From: Bursaphelenchus xylophilus
Lineage: Eukaryota > Nematoda > Chromadorea > Rhabditida > Aphelenchoididae
Assembly: GCA_904066235.2 (NCBI GenBank)
Contig: CAJFCV020000003.1
Coordinates: 6,138,001-6,202,000, forward strand
Direction of reading: 5' to 3'
Length of the DNA: 64,000 bases
Shown: piece by piece, positions 11,666-22,343 of the stretch
How positions within the stretch are numbered: the stretch's first letter is position 1
Layout: the number at the start of each line of letters is the position of its first letter
Program-made: the position numbers and the translations under genes
The notes under the pieces: model-generated
Told to the model about the DNA's origin: nothing
Databases searched by the model: none
What the model saw: only the letters and a program-made list of their open reading frames with translations

Positions 11666-11982
11666 ATGAACTCCTTCAACATGAACATGGAGGTCTCTTT
11701 CCCCACAACTGATGAACAACAAACAACTCACCAAGTACACCAACAACCTATATACAGTACTCGGATCCTACAATATGGACAGCCAATTGGTGCCCCAGTT
11801 ACCATGGGAGATGGCTATCAACAGCCTGGACCCTCTTATCCAAGACACCTTCCTGGGGTCCAGTCGGCCAGCTTCTCCGCTCCCATTTGTCAAGTAGGTG
11901 TTACCATCACTTACAAAGTCATCAAATTCCACCTTTTACTAAATCATTGCAGGGATCCCAGTGTTGTGTTTGTTGGGCCTAA
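11666..11982 (+). promoter_or_regulatory. uORF2, overlapping the atf-4 start out of frame
   Basis: After the leader intron (acceptor TTGTTTCAG at 11648) the first ATG is 11666, with A at -3. Its frame (MNSFNMNMEV...) differs from the main frame. With the 59-nt intron 11894-11952 removed it runs 85 codons to TAA at 11980-11982, past both candidate main start codons (11712 and 11775). This is the classic inhibitory ATF4 uORF2 geometry. If the intron is retained, the same frame continues without stop into the bZIP exons (see findings). Confidence 0.65.
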
Positions 11983-12677
11983 ACGCGATTACAACGGTGG
12001 ATTCGAAGAATGTCAGAACGCCGGCGAGATCAACTACGCACAATGGTTTGATGACACAGAGATGGATGTCGTCATCCCAGGCTGGGAGTCCACACACTCA
12101 CTCAATGTTAACATACCAAATATAACACCAGAGACAGTCCCTCAATCCATATACCCAGAAAGGTAGTAATAATTTCAGCTCTTTCCTCCATGTCCTTCTA
12201 AACTGTACTTATTGTTTCCCTTCAGTGATCAGACCGGCTTCTCATCGCCAGGCAGCACTTACTCTTCCGGAGAATGGAGTACAGGCGGAGATTCTACGAT
12301 GACACAAGAAGACATACTGGAAGAGATTCAGCGAGAATGCGCCGAGATCGAGCGTCACTCTCATTCGCCTCCTTCTACGTCATCAAGGGTAAGATAAAAC
12401 GTCCGAGGGATAAATTCCGCCTTAGAAATTGAAGGTTCGACGTTCTCACAAACGCACAGACATCAGCAACGACGACCGAAAGAAGCAATTGAACCGCGTC
12501 GCCGCCACCAGATACCGCGAGAAGAAACGCCGAGAAAAAGAGCAGCTGTGGGTCGAGGAAAAACATCTGACCGACCGCAACCGACAACTTAATGAGACCG
12601 TCATCGACCTCAAGGCCGAGATCGGTTACCTTCGCAAGCTTCTCAAGGACATGGAACAGCGTTCACGCTCTGCTTGA
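11712..12677 (+). CDS. atf-4: ATF4-type bZIP transcription factor
   Basis: Coding exons 11712-11893, 11953-12162, 12226-12388, 12426-12677; 268 residues from ATG 11712, or 247 from ATG 11775. The second ATG has the better context (A at -3, G at +4). The last exon holds a basic region (NRVAATRYREKKRREKEQL) and a leucine zipper matching the ATF4/ATF5 group; upstream is an acidic activation region (PWEMAINSLDPLIQD, QWFDDTEMDVV) and a serine-rich stretch TYSSGEW...HSHSPPSTSS. ATF4 is translated preferentially when eIF2alpha is phosphorylated and activates amino-acid and stress genes. Frame choice rests on phase: only the 11712 frame, with intron 11894-11952 removed, continues into the downstream exons. 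Regulation is expected through the two uORFs listed. Confidence 0.88.
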
Positions 12678-14170
12678 TCTCTCATCTTTCTCTCTACTAT
12701 CCGCCGTTATTTAATCGCATCCAGAAATAAATGATTACCTATCCCACTAATCTTGTTCCTATTTGTGAAGCAGACAGCTGCCACTCTAGTTAATGATTAT
12801 CCCAAAAAATCTGATTCCTCTGTTGTAACATTTTACAAACCAGAGACATACCAACGTTGTTTTTTGACCGGAAAGTTTAGTTTTGCAATTGAAACTGCAT
12901 CGTATGGTCGAAAGCGTTCTCCCTACGACGAGATTCACTTAAATTGACTATGGTGCTCAGAATATAAATTAAGAGTGATTCCGCCCAGGGGACGTCACGA
13001 AAAGGCTGTGTGAATTGATATTAGTGATCTACGGGCCCCACCGCAGTTGTCGCACCATCCCGGCTTGAAGAGGTTTCCGCGCTTTCTTCTTGTTCATCGC
13101 AATCCAATCTTTCCGATTCGCGCAGGAAGTTTTTCGGTTCCGCCATAGCGGTTTTTTCAAATTTGATTCCATTTTCCCGCCAGAGGAAGCGCCTCGGTCA
13201 GACTAGCGCCCACCGCCTCGACTCCTTTATCGCCGAGATCTGCACCTGAGGGGCTGTAAACGAGCGGTCGCCCCCCTCCCACCCCCTGCCCTTAGCAATG
13301 CCGTTCTTCCTTTTACTTCTCGAGAGTAATTCGGAATCATGCTCCATTTGCTGGCCGGTCATACCTATTCCTTTTCTTCGCACATCATTAAGCCAGCGCG
13401 GCGACTCGACCTGGCCAGAGGTAAAGGAGACATTCGGGCCCTTCGAGCGGTTAATTTTAATTCCCCGATCCCATAAGCTTCTTGCTCTCGCCCACCAACA
13501 AAGCAGCCGTATTCTCCGTCTTCTTTATTGTACATAGAAAACAAAGACCATTTCCCTCGGATTAGGGATATAATTGGGTGAGCGTCATCGCCTTGAGATC
13601 CCCTATATTACCCTTTATATTACTCACCAAATTTACTCCATTTGCCGCGTCTCTCCTTTTCTGAACGACTTCTGACTTATTGTTGGTCGTTTGTTATTCA
13701 AAATCGCTTCCCTTAGCCAAGCTAAAAATGAGACAATTATTACGAAAAAAACGCGTTTAACTTATTCTCACAAGGTTATCACAAGCTTTGAACGATTACG
13801 AAAACATAGAACGTAAGTGTTATTTTTATTATCTTTCTAAAAAATTACCTGTGGAAATTTAAGAAAACAACTAGCCAATATAATTCCTCAAGATGAACGC
13901 TAGTGACATGCCGCTATTACCAATAGAATCTAGTTTGTTGCTTTCCTTGTTTATCTTGTTTACTCTTTTTCACCATGTTTTTTGTTTTCTCCAGAAAAGT
14001 CGTCGCGATGACTCAATTTTGGCTTTGTTATCGTTATGTACACTTTTTTTCTGCGAGCAGACTCGGAAATTGCATTAGTGCCGTCTTTTCCATGTTATTT
14101 TACTCTTTTTTCAGACCTTTTTCTTTTGATGGTAACGTGACAGAGGTCGGATACCTAGCATAATATAATT
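12678..14170. other. spacer between atf-4 and the prominin gene
   Basis: About 1.5 kb with no gene I can support. It holds the atf-4 3' UTR (AATAAA near 12725) and the upstream region of the next gene. Short open frames on both strands show no family similarity. No repeat recognised. Confidence 0.4.
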
Positions 14171-17100
14171 ATGAAGCCGAATAAATGCTCATTTCTGATA
14201 TTATTCGGGTTTCTGTGCGTTTCTACCTCAATGGCCTTAAATTCGACTCTGGAGTACAACACGGACCAGATCAAACGAGATGGAATTAACGATCCAGCCA
14301 TGAAATATTTTTATTTGTTTAACGACCTTGTTATCAATCTCTTCTCGAACCGACCGTTTCCTCAAGAAATCCTGATTGATCAGGACTTCATCAACCTTGA
14401 TGTTGTCAAGTCTACACGTAATAATCACCATGCGGTAAGTTTATTTGGTCTTAACTCATCGCTTTGTTTTGTTTCAGTGGCTTTTACATGAGAAGTGGTG
14501 GTTGTTAATGGAAATTGTTTTAATTGTTGGATCTCTATTTTTTACATTGGTTTATATCTTCTACAAATGTTGCATGTGTTGTTGCGGCTCAAACAAAGAG
14601 GAAGTTGATGGTCGTTTCGATGGCTGTAAAAGAAATTTCCTCAACTTGATCTTTCTGGTCTTGGTAACATTAAATATCTTTGCTTCTGTGGCTGTTTTGT
14701 TGTGTTCACAGTATGCGACACTGTCCGTGGAGAAGTTCCCAAGCGTTCTCACATGGTTTGGCGATGATTTAGAGATGTACAAAAATTACAACAATCAGGT
14801 ATGTTTACTTAAAGTTATGTTTTATGCCGTTTTTAATTATTCCTTATGTAGTTAGCTGATGAAATCATTGAAAACGATTGGAAAATCACGAAGGATGAAC
14901 TTAAATCAAGTCTGCATAATACGGGTCATTTGGTGGTAACTCGTCTCTATGATAAGGGGTCTAAGGACCTCATTTCTCAACTCAATAAGATTGATTCAGG
15001 TAATTTTTGTTGCTGGGGCAATAATATTTTTTTGCAGCTACTGTGGAGCTGATAAATTTGAACAATGACCAAGACTTTCTCGATCTGATAACGTTTCTTT
15101 CGGAAAATAACACTCAGATTATCTTGACCAGTGAACAGACAGTAAGCTCGATTTTATTGTTAACGTAATATGTATAGAATATGATCAAACGATTGCGCAA
15201 TGTGTTACCTAAATTGAGTCAAATATCTCAATTGAAGTCATTGAATGAAACCATTGACAAATCAGCGATGAAAATACAAATGAATATTAATAGATATGTG
15301 GAAGGTGAGTGACTTAGTGTCATTCATATGACTAAACTATAAAATGATTTTAGACATCTCCCAACGAATTGATGAGGAAGATAGCACGATCCAGGATGTT
15401 CAGCTGAAGATAAAGAAAGAATTGGACTCCCTCGACTTTACTGGAATCCACGAAGAGGCCAAAAGATTGAGTAAATTGTTTGATGATAACAAACAGTACT
15501 TCAACATTGGGTAAGTCAGTTCTAATCAGGATTAGAGACCTTTCTCAGATGGGCTCTTTTCCTTGGTATTGCTGCCGTTCTTTTCTTCATCAGTTTGTGT
15601 TTCTTATTCGGTGTTTTCTACGGAATATGTGGCCGTAGAGCCAGTTATTACAATGATGACTGCTGTGTTAGGCCTACTGGGGGCAAGTTTTATGGATGGT
15701 GAGTTTAATCGTTTAACTTTTTTAGCTTAGGCTGATTCAAAAATTTCCCGCCACACAGCGTTGTCTACTTTTTTGAAATGAATCGGACACGGAGTTTTTC
15801 GATTTTTTGGTGGTCGACATTTACCGAAATATGCAGGGAGAAATTTTTGCAACTTTAGGTGGTAGACTGAAAGAATTTGCTGTAATTTGATGACGCGATT
15901 TAAATAGGATAAACCGACACGACCCAACTTTTTGGCTAAGGTTTAGCTGCCTTTACGGCTATTCCAGACGTCCGACTAGAATTTCACACATACACGAAAA
16001 ACAACTTCTGGAATGCATAAAAGCTTTCAGTAAAAATTCCAACCTTTTGTATTAGCGGGCCAAACAGCACAAATCGGCCTGACTCGATTGCCAATTCTAA
16101 ACTGAATTTGTAATCAAGGCTGAAAAATGACCGACTTAGGATTTTCAGCGCCCAAAAGCGACCTTAGTCTCATCTTTTAGGACAATTAAATGAACTTTTT
16201 GATCAGATACAAAAAAATGGGGACAAAACCGTCGTGGGAATAAAAACGGGACCAATCGCAAAAATTACATTTTGACGTATAAGTCGACGGAAAGGGCAAT
16301 TAATTTTTTTCACTTTTGGATATGTTGTAGAGAATGTATGCTAACAGGATGCCTCCGGAAATTTTAAAACAAAAATCTCAAAGTCAACTTTTTTTTCTAT
16401 CTCCACGGCTGATACGTAACCAAAACCCGTGTTTTAATCAATATTTCAGCGGAGTATCTATGGCCATTCTTGTTCTATTTGTTCTGGCCGTGGTGGCCTC
16501 TTCTCTTATGTTGATATTTGCAAATGCGACTGATCTCATCTGTGACACATGGGAGCATCCGGAGGACCGCATGGAAATGATTGATCTCATCGACCGGATC
16601 ACCTACGAAAAGCTTATTAATACTCGGACGGAGACAGATATGCTTGCGGAAGTTTTGGGGAAGAAAACGAACATCAAGAAGCTGATCAAGGGGTGCAGAA
16701 ATGGCACCACCTTTGTTCAGATGCTCGGAATCCGCGATCGTTACAAAAGTTTCTCGCTTTTCAATGATAAGGTTGATGAGTTCTCAAAGTTGGGGGACAA
16801 TATCCGCAATTCATTTGAGTCCGATATCGAGAAAGTGGATCTCAATGTGACCGAGATCGAACATAATATCTCTCAGTTGAAGGCTCTGTCCACCATCAAC
16901 CTGACTGTATGTTATTTGTTACTGTGTCTTGAATCAACTTTTGTAGGAAGTCAAGTCGAACCCCATGTTGAAACCATATCTGCCGACAATTGAAAAGATT
17001 GACAAGGCCTTGAAGAAATTGTCATCTCTCCCCAGCCATGAGTCCCTCGGTTTTGCTCAAAATACATTGTCAAATAAGGAGGAACTCTCCAAATTTCTGG

Positions 17101-17606
17101 ATGCAGTGATTGTCGAGGAGACTAACTCTGTCAAGGGAATTGTCACCAAATACTTTTCCCAGCTTCAGGACTCTCTCGAATCACAAATAACAAGTTGTGA
17201 GCCAATCTCTCACATCATGGATAATATGAGAGTGGCTGTCTGTGATCATACTCTGGATCCCTTGAACGGAATCTGGATGTCGTTGGTGATCAGTGTAGTA
17301 TTATTCATTCCTTTAATAATGATGGCTAATACACTCGCTCGGCTTTATAATCATGCTGCACCTTTCACGAAGTAGTAGGTTCTCTTCTCTCGCTTTATCT
17401 TACCTGTCCTAGCACTGTTCATGAGCCTCATACAGAAGCCGCTTTCACTACTGACGATTACGCAATGACGATGAATCCAAACAAGCCGTAAGTTGCCTCC
17501 TTCCAATCACTCCTTCCTTTCAAGATCATATGGGACTAGGAATTACGGTTATCAAGATGTATATCCCCCTCCATATCTGAACGACCAATACCGGTATCGA
17601 TATTAA
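14171..17606 (+). CDS. prominin-family pentaspan membrane protein
   Basis: Eleven exons: 14171-14434, 14478-14798, 14852-14999, 15038-15141, 15178-15304, 15354-15510, 15549-15698, 16450-16906, 16947-17371, 17413-17487, 17540-17606; 764 residues. A signal peptide (about 1-22) is followed by TM1 (LLMEIVLIVGSLFFTLVYIF), a Cys-rich cytoplasmic turn (CCMCCCG), TM2, a first extracellular loop, TM3 and TM4 around a GICGRR turn, a second large loop with N-glycosylation sites, TM5 near residue 700 and a Tyr/Pro-rich tail (YQDVYPPPYL). That is the prominin/CD133 topology; these proteins organise cholesterol-rich membrane protrusions. The tail needs donor GTAGTA at 17372, which also avoids an immediate TAG; if unspliced the protein ends in APFTK. 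Intron 15699-16449 is 751 nt against about 40-60 elsewhere in the gene. Confidence 0.85.
15699..16449. other. enlarged intron of the prominin gene
   Basis: A 751-nt intron in a gene whose other introns are about 35-60 nt. I could not find terminal inverted repeats or a target duplication, so an inserted element is suspected but not shown. Open frames inside have no similarity I recognise. Confidence 0.5.
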
Positions 17607-18175
17607 TTATACGGTTTTTTGTACATTTCGCGAATATTCGTATAATAAACAAAGTTCTATATTTCAAAAAGTTCTATAAACACCCGGAAATGGACTCAAT
17701 GCATGACTATGATAGTCTTTTGGAGGGGCAAACCTGAACTAGCTCACGAGCTAGGTCACGACCAAGCGTAACCAAAGTGACCCTCGCACCCTAGTCTAGT
17801 TTGGCCATTTTGTGAATATTTTGGACATGCACGATATCGGACTCAGGCCACCTGAAATAAATCTTGCGTACTACCCAAAAACATCTTCGTTACCGTTTTA
17901 CGGCTCTGCGTCCTCTCAGTTTTGAGCTATTTGACGTTATTTTAAATTGCTTTAATTGTAAATAAAAGAACTAGGTTGCTGGGGAATCAGAGCAAACGGC
18001 GTTTGGATGATAGATGCGGTCATATCCATGTGTGGATTCAAAATCGAAAATGTTAAGGCCTCGCTGATTGACTGAGTCGTGAATCGTGTCACTTGATGGG
18101 GAAAAGATATCTCGAAAGATGGACAGGGAGTATTTCTAATTGGAAGTTTGGATCCGAACGGTCGTGCACCGTGGA
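17607..18175. other. spacer downstream of the prominin gene
   Basis: About 570 bp. A stretch near 17778-17830 (GACCCTCGCACCCTAG...) resembles one near 60117-60160 (GACCCTCACACCCTAG...), suggesting a dispersed repeat. AATAAA lies near 17643. No exon supported. Confidence 0.4.
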
Positions 18176-18638
18176 ATGGGCTTGAATAAATTAGACCTAC
18201 TTGCTTGGTTAATGTTCATGGTATGCCTTGTTTCACAGAATTATCATTTTTAGATTTCTGTCAGTCTAGCCACGACCATAACACCAAATTATACCACCGT
18301 CAGTACCGTAAGTTCGTTTCGGTTAAATTTTACATTCGCAGAATTTCTACGACTCCCTATTTTTAGCTCTCTGGTGACGACAGAGAACGATTAAATCTGG
18401 TCCTTTTACTGGTGGTCAACGGAATTCTTCTGATGTTGGGTGCTTTCGTTGTGCTCCTTCTCCTTACTTGTCAGTGCTTATATCCAAGCATTGTAAAATA
18501 TGCCAAAAAAAATGGATACGACTTCAAAGCGGGCAAGGTAGATGGACAGCAGCCATTATGTATGACTGTGCTATGTTTCAGATTGACAAGGTCGACTGTG
18601 CATTGGCACCACGCATGGGCCCCAGATTCCGTCCATGA
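18176..18638 (+). CDS. small secreted or single-pass membrane protein, unknown
   Basis: Four short exons join in phase: 18176-18220, 18254-18307, 18367-18537, 18582-18638; 108 residues. The first two exons encode a signal peptide (LLAWLMFMISVSLA) then a short Thr-rich segment with one N-glycosylation site (NYTT). The third encodes one long hydrophobic helix (VLLLVVNGILLMLGAFVVLLLL) followed by a cytoplasmic side CQCLYPSIVKYAKKNGYDF. Introns are 33, 59 and 44 nt with standard donors (the fourth, GTAGAT, is weaker). I do not recognise the family. The consistent phase through three introns and the signal-peptide/TM layout argue that it is real. It follows the prominin gene on the same strand by 569 bp. 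Confidence 0.6.
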
Positions 18639-19011
18639 AATTAAAAATGACTACATTTTCTAGCGCAATAAATTGTTTCTAAGGATTTCGTACTCATCAA
18701 CTCGGCTCTTAAAAAAAGTTTATTTACATAAACGAAGCGAAATCTTGGGGTGCCTTACTGAATATGAAATTTGGAAAACTTTGGTTGATTTCAATGAAAT
18801 TTGAAAAAATAAAGATGTATGAGATTACACAACAGCATTTCAAGAGACAAAATCAAATATTGGGGATTAAGCACCAGCACTAAAATTATCGACCTGCAAA
18901 ATGCTGAAAACGTTTTTTGCAGTACCATGTGTTATAAGCCTACAAATTTTCAAAAAGAGTCCTTAAAGGAACCTAGGTAGTAACAGTAATAGAAACCCGG
19001 TTTTCATACTC
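18639..19011. other. 3' region of the small membrane protein gene
   Basis: AT-rich, with an AATAAA at 18665, 27 bp past the stop codon, which fits as its polyadenylation signal. Nothing else recognised. Confidence 0.45.
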
Positions 19012-19462
19012 ACAAGGGAAGTACTTGAAGTGTGACGCTCAGACTTTGATGAAACGTGGCACAAATTTAGAATAATTTTTTCTAAGATATATGCGGGAAT
19101 CCTAGCTCGCGCTTTGCAGAAACAACCGAGATTTTTAGATCGAAAGTCGGCGAAAATTTGGGACTTTTTGCCGAATTTCGGCACGAAAAGTTTCATGCCT
19201 ATTTCAACTGTAAAGGATAATGTTTCTACAAAAAATCAAATTTTTCCGCACGAAACTGCCAAAGTTATGGCCAAAAAGCGGTTTTCTCTCTGACCGCTCT
19301 CCACGTTGAGCGTGCTCTCTCGGCGGCAAAACTCGTTCAATATCTTGGCGGCGCCCGCAAAGCGCGAGCTAAAACTTTCAGGAATTGATATTTAGTCCAT
19401 ACCCGATGTGTGTGCAAAATTTAAAGAAAATCTGAGCGTCACACTTGAAGTACTTCCCCTGT
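19012..19462. mobile_element. about 450-bp MITE with 30-bp inverted ends
   Basis: The left end (ACAAGGGAAGTACTTGAAG followed by TGTGACGCTCAGA) and the reverse complement of the right end (ACAGGGGAAGTACTTCAAG followed by TGTGACGCTCAGA) match at 30 of 32 positions. The interior is non-coding. I could not identify a target duplication, so superfamily is open. It lies just downstream of the convergent CRAMP1-like gene. Confidence 0.7.
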
Positions 19463-19487
19463 CAGTCTCACTTCGAAAAAACCCTCT

Positions 19488-21590
19488 TCACAAATTCGAG
19501 AACTGACTTTGTGAATCATTCATATGATTTACCAACTGAGAGAAGTTTGCGATTAAATCACAGCTATTTACATCCATCATGGAGTCGAATAAATGGAACG
19601 TGTCATCCAGTAAACTTTTGGATGGGGACATAAATTCCGGATGGCCTGGTTCGTTCAGGATTTGGTCGAATGTATTGCTGGATCCGGGAATCCCTTCCAA
19701 CCGCTACACAGTAAATAAAATAAACAGTTTTAATAAGAAAAATACAACAAAAACAAAACATACTGGGTAACTTTGCATTTCGAAGAACTGGCGATCCTCA
19801 TGAGGGTCATCATCGAATTCCAAGGGTTGCTCGAAACACTCAAGTTGAACATGAACAGGCTGTTGAGCCGACTCTGTGCTGGTTGCAAATTCAGCCACAG
19901 AGACACTTTGCCCACCAATTGGAGAAAAGTCCGTGGGCATTTCTTTCGAGGTAGACGGAGAGGGGCTTTGGCGTGGCTAAAAAAATATTCAGAAAATAGT
20001 TACAGAAAGAAATCTTACCATATTTGGAGCACCTTTTCTTTTCTTATTATCCCGTCCGGTCTTTCGCAGCATCGCAAGTTGTTTTACAAACATATTTCTT
20101 TCATTGTCAACCACATTCCCTTGATTACAAACTACTTCGGCCAATCTTTTATTGGGCTGTCGTTTCGATGGAAGGCCTTCAGAACTCTCCGAAAATTCCT
20201 TGAATCGCTTGTCCATCTTAAGTTCGGCAAAAATATCATCACATTCAACAAAGAGTTCATTCAGTTTCTCGAAACAATTAACGCGTTCCGTGTCACATGC
20301 AATCTCATATCTCAAAGTTATCTTCTCGCTCTCATTGAACTGCAATAAGACGTATTAAAGTCATCAGGGATATACTCAGATTAAAAGAAACCCGATGAGT
20401 GGTTCAACCAACCGTATAAACCACGTACAAACAAAAAAAGCTGCAGGAAGTTGAGAGTGTGGCAATTTGTTCTGTCGATTCCATTTTTAAAAATATCACC
20501 AAAGTCCAGATATTCAGCCCGATCTTCTTTGTTCTTCTTTCGAATCTGCTTTAACGAATTCAAAGACGGAATTGTTTCTTTCGCAAATCTTAATTCGACC
20601 AAGCTCGGCTTAAAATCGTCTGGAGAATACAATCGAATTATCGGTCGAGATGTTATTTCCTAAACACGACCTTATACAAAGACATTATCGGACTCACTTC
20701 TCCTTCGCAAAATTGCCACTTTTGTTCTAGAAAATCAAATAATTGAGATAAAGAAGCCCCACAAGGAATATTCACATTAAGAATAGGATTAACTTCACAT
20801 TTCGTATTCACATAATGTTTAGATGTGTACGAATAGGGCGTCAAAAATACCGAGACGGTCTGAGGCGCACGGGCATATTGTCTTAAGGCTAAAATTATTA
20901 CCAATAAATAGTAAAGAAAACCTACAAGGAAAGTATTTGTGAAAAGCAACACAAGAAGGCGTTTTTATTGTTATCGAACTTCTTTTTTGAGGGATTTTGA
21001 GGACGGCAGATCCAGTTAAGACTAAAGACTTAAACTTCTGAGGCTGAATCACTCCGTTCGAAGTTCGTTTCTTCCATTCTAACGCATTCAGAACAATAAA
21101 TAATTCTCTCGCCCCATGCGGAGCCCCATCCCATTCCTCATCAGTAATACCGGCCTTCTCTTTGTACATCTTGTAGGTATTGTAATAGAAATTCTTAATT
21201 TGATCCTTGTCTCGAACGTACTTCTTCTTTTCAAGATAATACGAGATTTGCTCAAAATTTTTTCCGTTCTGAAACACGTATAATACTTAAATTATCCAAA
21301 TGACATTCAAAACGAAGGTTTGAAACACTTACCTCCTTCAGGGCTTCATAAAATATAATTATTTCCTCAATTCCCCACTGTGTTGCTGCTCGTTTCTGCA
21401 GCTTCTCTTTCGGTTTTCGAGCTGACTTTTTTGGGGACAGTCCCGCGATTGTTGAACACGATGGCGAAGGATCTAGTGGTTCATCAGCACCAGACTTGGC
21501 AGATCCAGGAACGAATAATACATTCTTCCGTGAAATGGACGAATCTGCCTTTGATACCCTCGAAAGATGCGTTCTACTGTTAGATTGCAT
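19488..21590 (-). CDS. CRAMP1 (cramped) chromatin regulator homologue, SANT domain
   Basis: Seven exons: 21590-21333, 21268-20926, 20888-20698, 20659-20429, 20339-20019, 19976-19764, 19703-19488; 590 residues. After a basic, Ser/Pro-rich head comes a SANT/Myb-like domain (residues about 70-125: ATQWGIEEIIIFYEALKENG, NFEQISYYLEKK, DQIKNFYYNTYKMYKEKAG), followed by the cramped-specific RSSITIKTPSCVA region and LFDFLEQKWQF. The C-terminal half is acidic and poorly conserved. CRAMP1 proteins bind promoters of linker histone genes and interact with Polycomb biology; this role is inferred from the family. All joins keep phase. It is divergent from the tiny gene at 22026, sharing a roughly 430-bp promoter interval. 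Confidence 0.82.
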
Positions 21591-22025
21591 TCCATGAAAG
21601 GCTTTATGGACTTTTAGCCAAAAAATTTTATAAAGTATAAATTTCGGAGGAAAAACATCGGACGAATTTTTTTACACAACGGACCCCCAAGCTGCGCCCA
21701 GGATTTAGAATTCGCCGGTGACATCTTATACGGAGTAACATCAAATTCCGCAATAATTCGCTCGGACCTCTAAGAGTGTAGACACAGAATATTATTTTCA
21801 GGAAGATCCAATATACCCAGTATCAAGTTTCTACAGTGACATCCTTCCTTTGAGAAACGCTGGCGTCAGTAACCTCAATTTGGTCAACTGTTACAGTAGA
21901 AAACAGCTACCACTGGCGTCCGCGAGCTGCGGCCCCGCTTAAAAAAAGAAAAAAACGAAGGGCCACTTTTCTTCTTCTTCTGCAGATCTTCCGTTTAGAG
22001 CAGCCGTGGGAAACATATTTGGGAG
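21591..22025. promoter_or_regulatory. divergent promoter interval
   Basis: About 430 bp between start codons of two divergent genes. It must hold both promoters. No known motif can be assigned with confidence. Confidence 0.4.
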
Positions 22026-22259
22026 ATGTCGGCGATTACACCACGTAGAGCGAAAGAAATCGGTGCCTTTTTCTTGTTTTTGGGAGGTAAGATCGAATTG
22101 TACTTTCTTACCTATTTAGGAGTACATTATGCATACTACAAGATCCAGAACAACGACAGCCTTGTCCCGATGCAGAATAGACAGGAATTGTTTTACGTAC
22201 AGTGGATCAAGGATGCCTTTCCATCGCTTAAGGACAAGTTTGGTGTGAAGAAGGATTAG
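22026..22259 (+). CDS. tiny single-pass membrane protein, possibly mitochondrial
   Basis: Two exons, 22026-22086 and 22120-22259, give 66 residues. Basic N-terminus (TPRRAKEIG), one hydrophobic helix (AFFLFLGGVHYAYY), then a polar tail (NRQELFYVQWIKDAF, LKDKFGVKKD). The 33-nt intron is a multiple of three and has no stop, so a version with 11 extra residues in the helix is possible. The FLGG plus downstream ELFYVxW pattern faintly resembles UQCC5/SMIM4-type mitochondrial micro-proteins, but this is a guess. Converges on psd-1, whose stop is 84 bp away. Confidence 0.6.
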   Translation: MSAITPRRAKEIGAFFLFLGGKIELYFLTYLGVHYAYYKIQNNDSLVPMQNRQELFYVQWIKDAFPSLKDKFGVKKD

Positions 22260-22343
22260 ATTTAGGACTCATTTTTTTTGTTTATTGGCACTAAATATGT
22301 ATCTGACCCGCATTAAAATTTATTCAAACCGCCTATAATCATT

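Noticed and set aside
15699..16449. Transposon in the large prominin intron
   Set aside because: The intron is enlarged, but no inverted ends or target duplication could be found by eye.
19773..20348. 191-codon forward-strand frame
   Set aside because: Antisense to coding exons of the CRAMP1-like gene, which explain the sequence with family similarity and phased introns.
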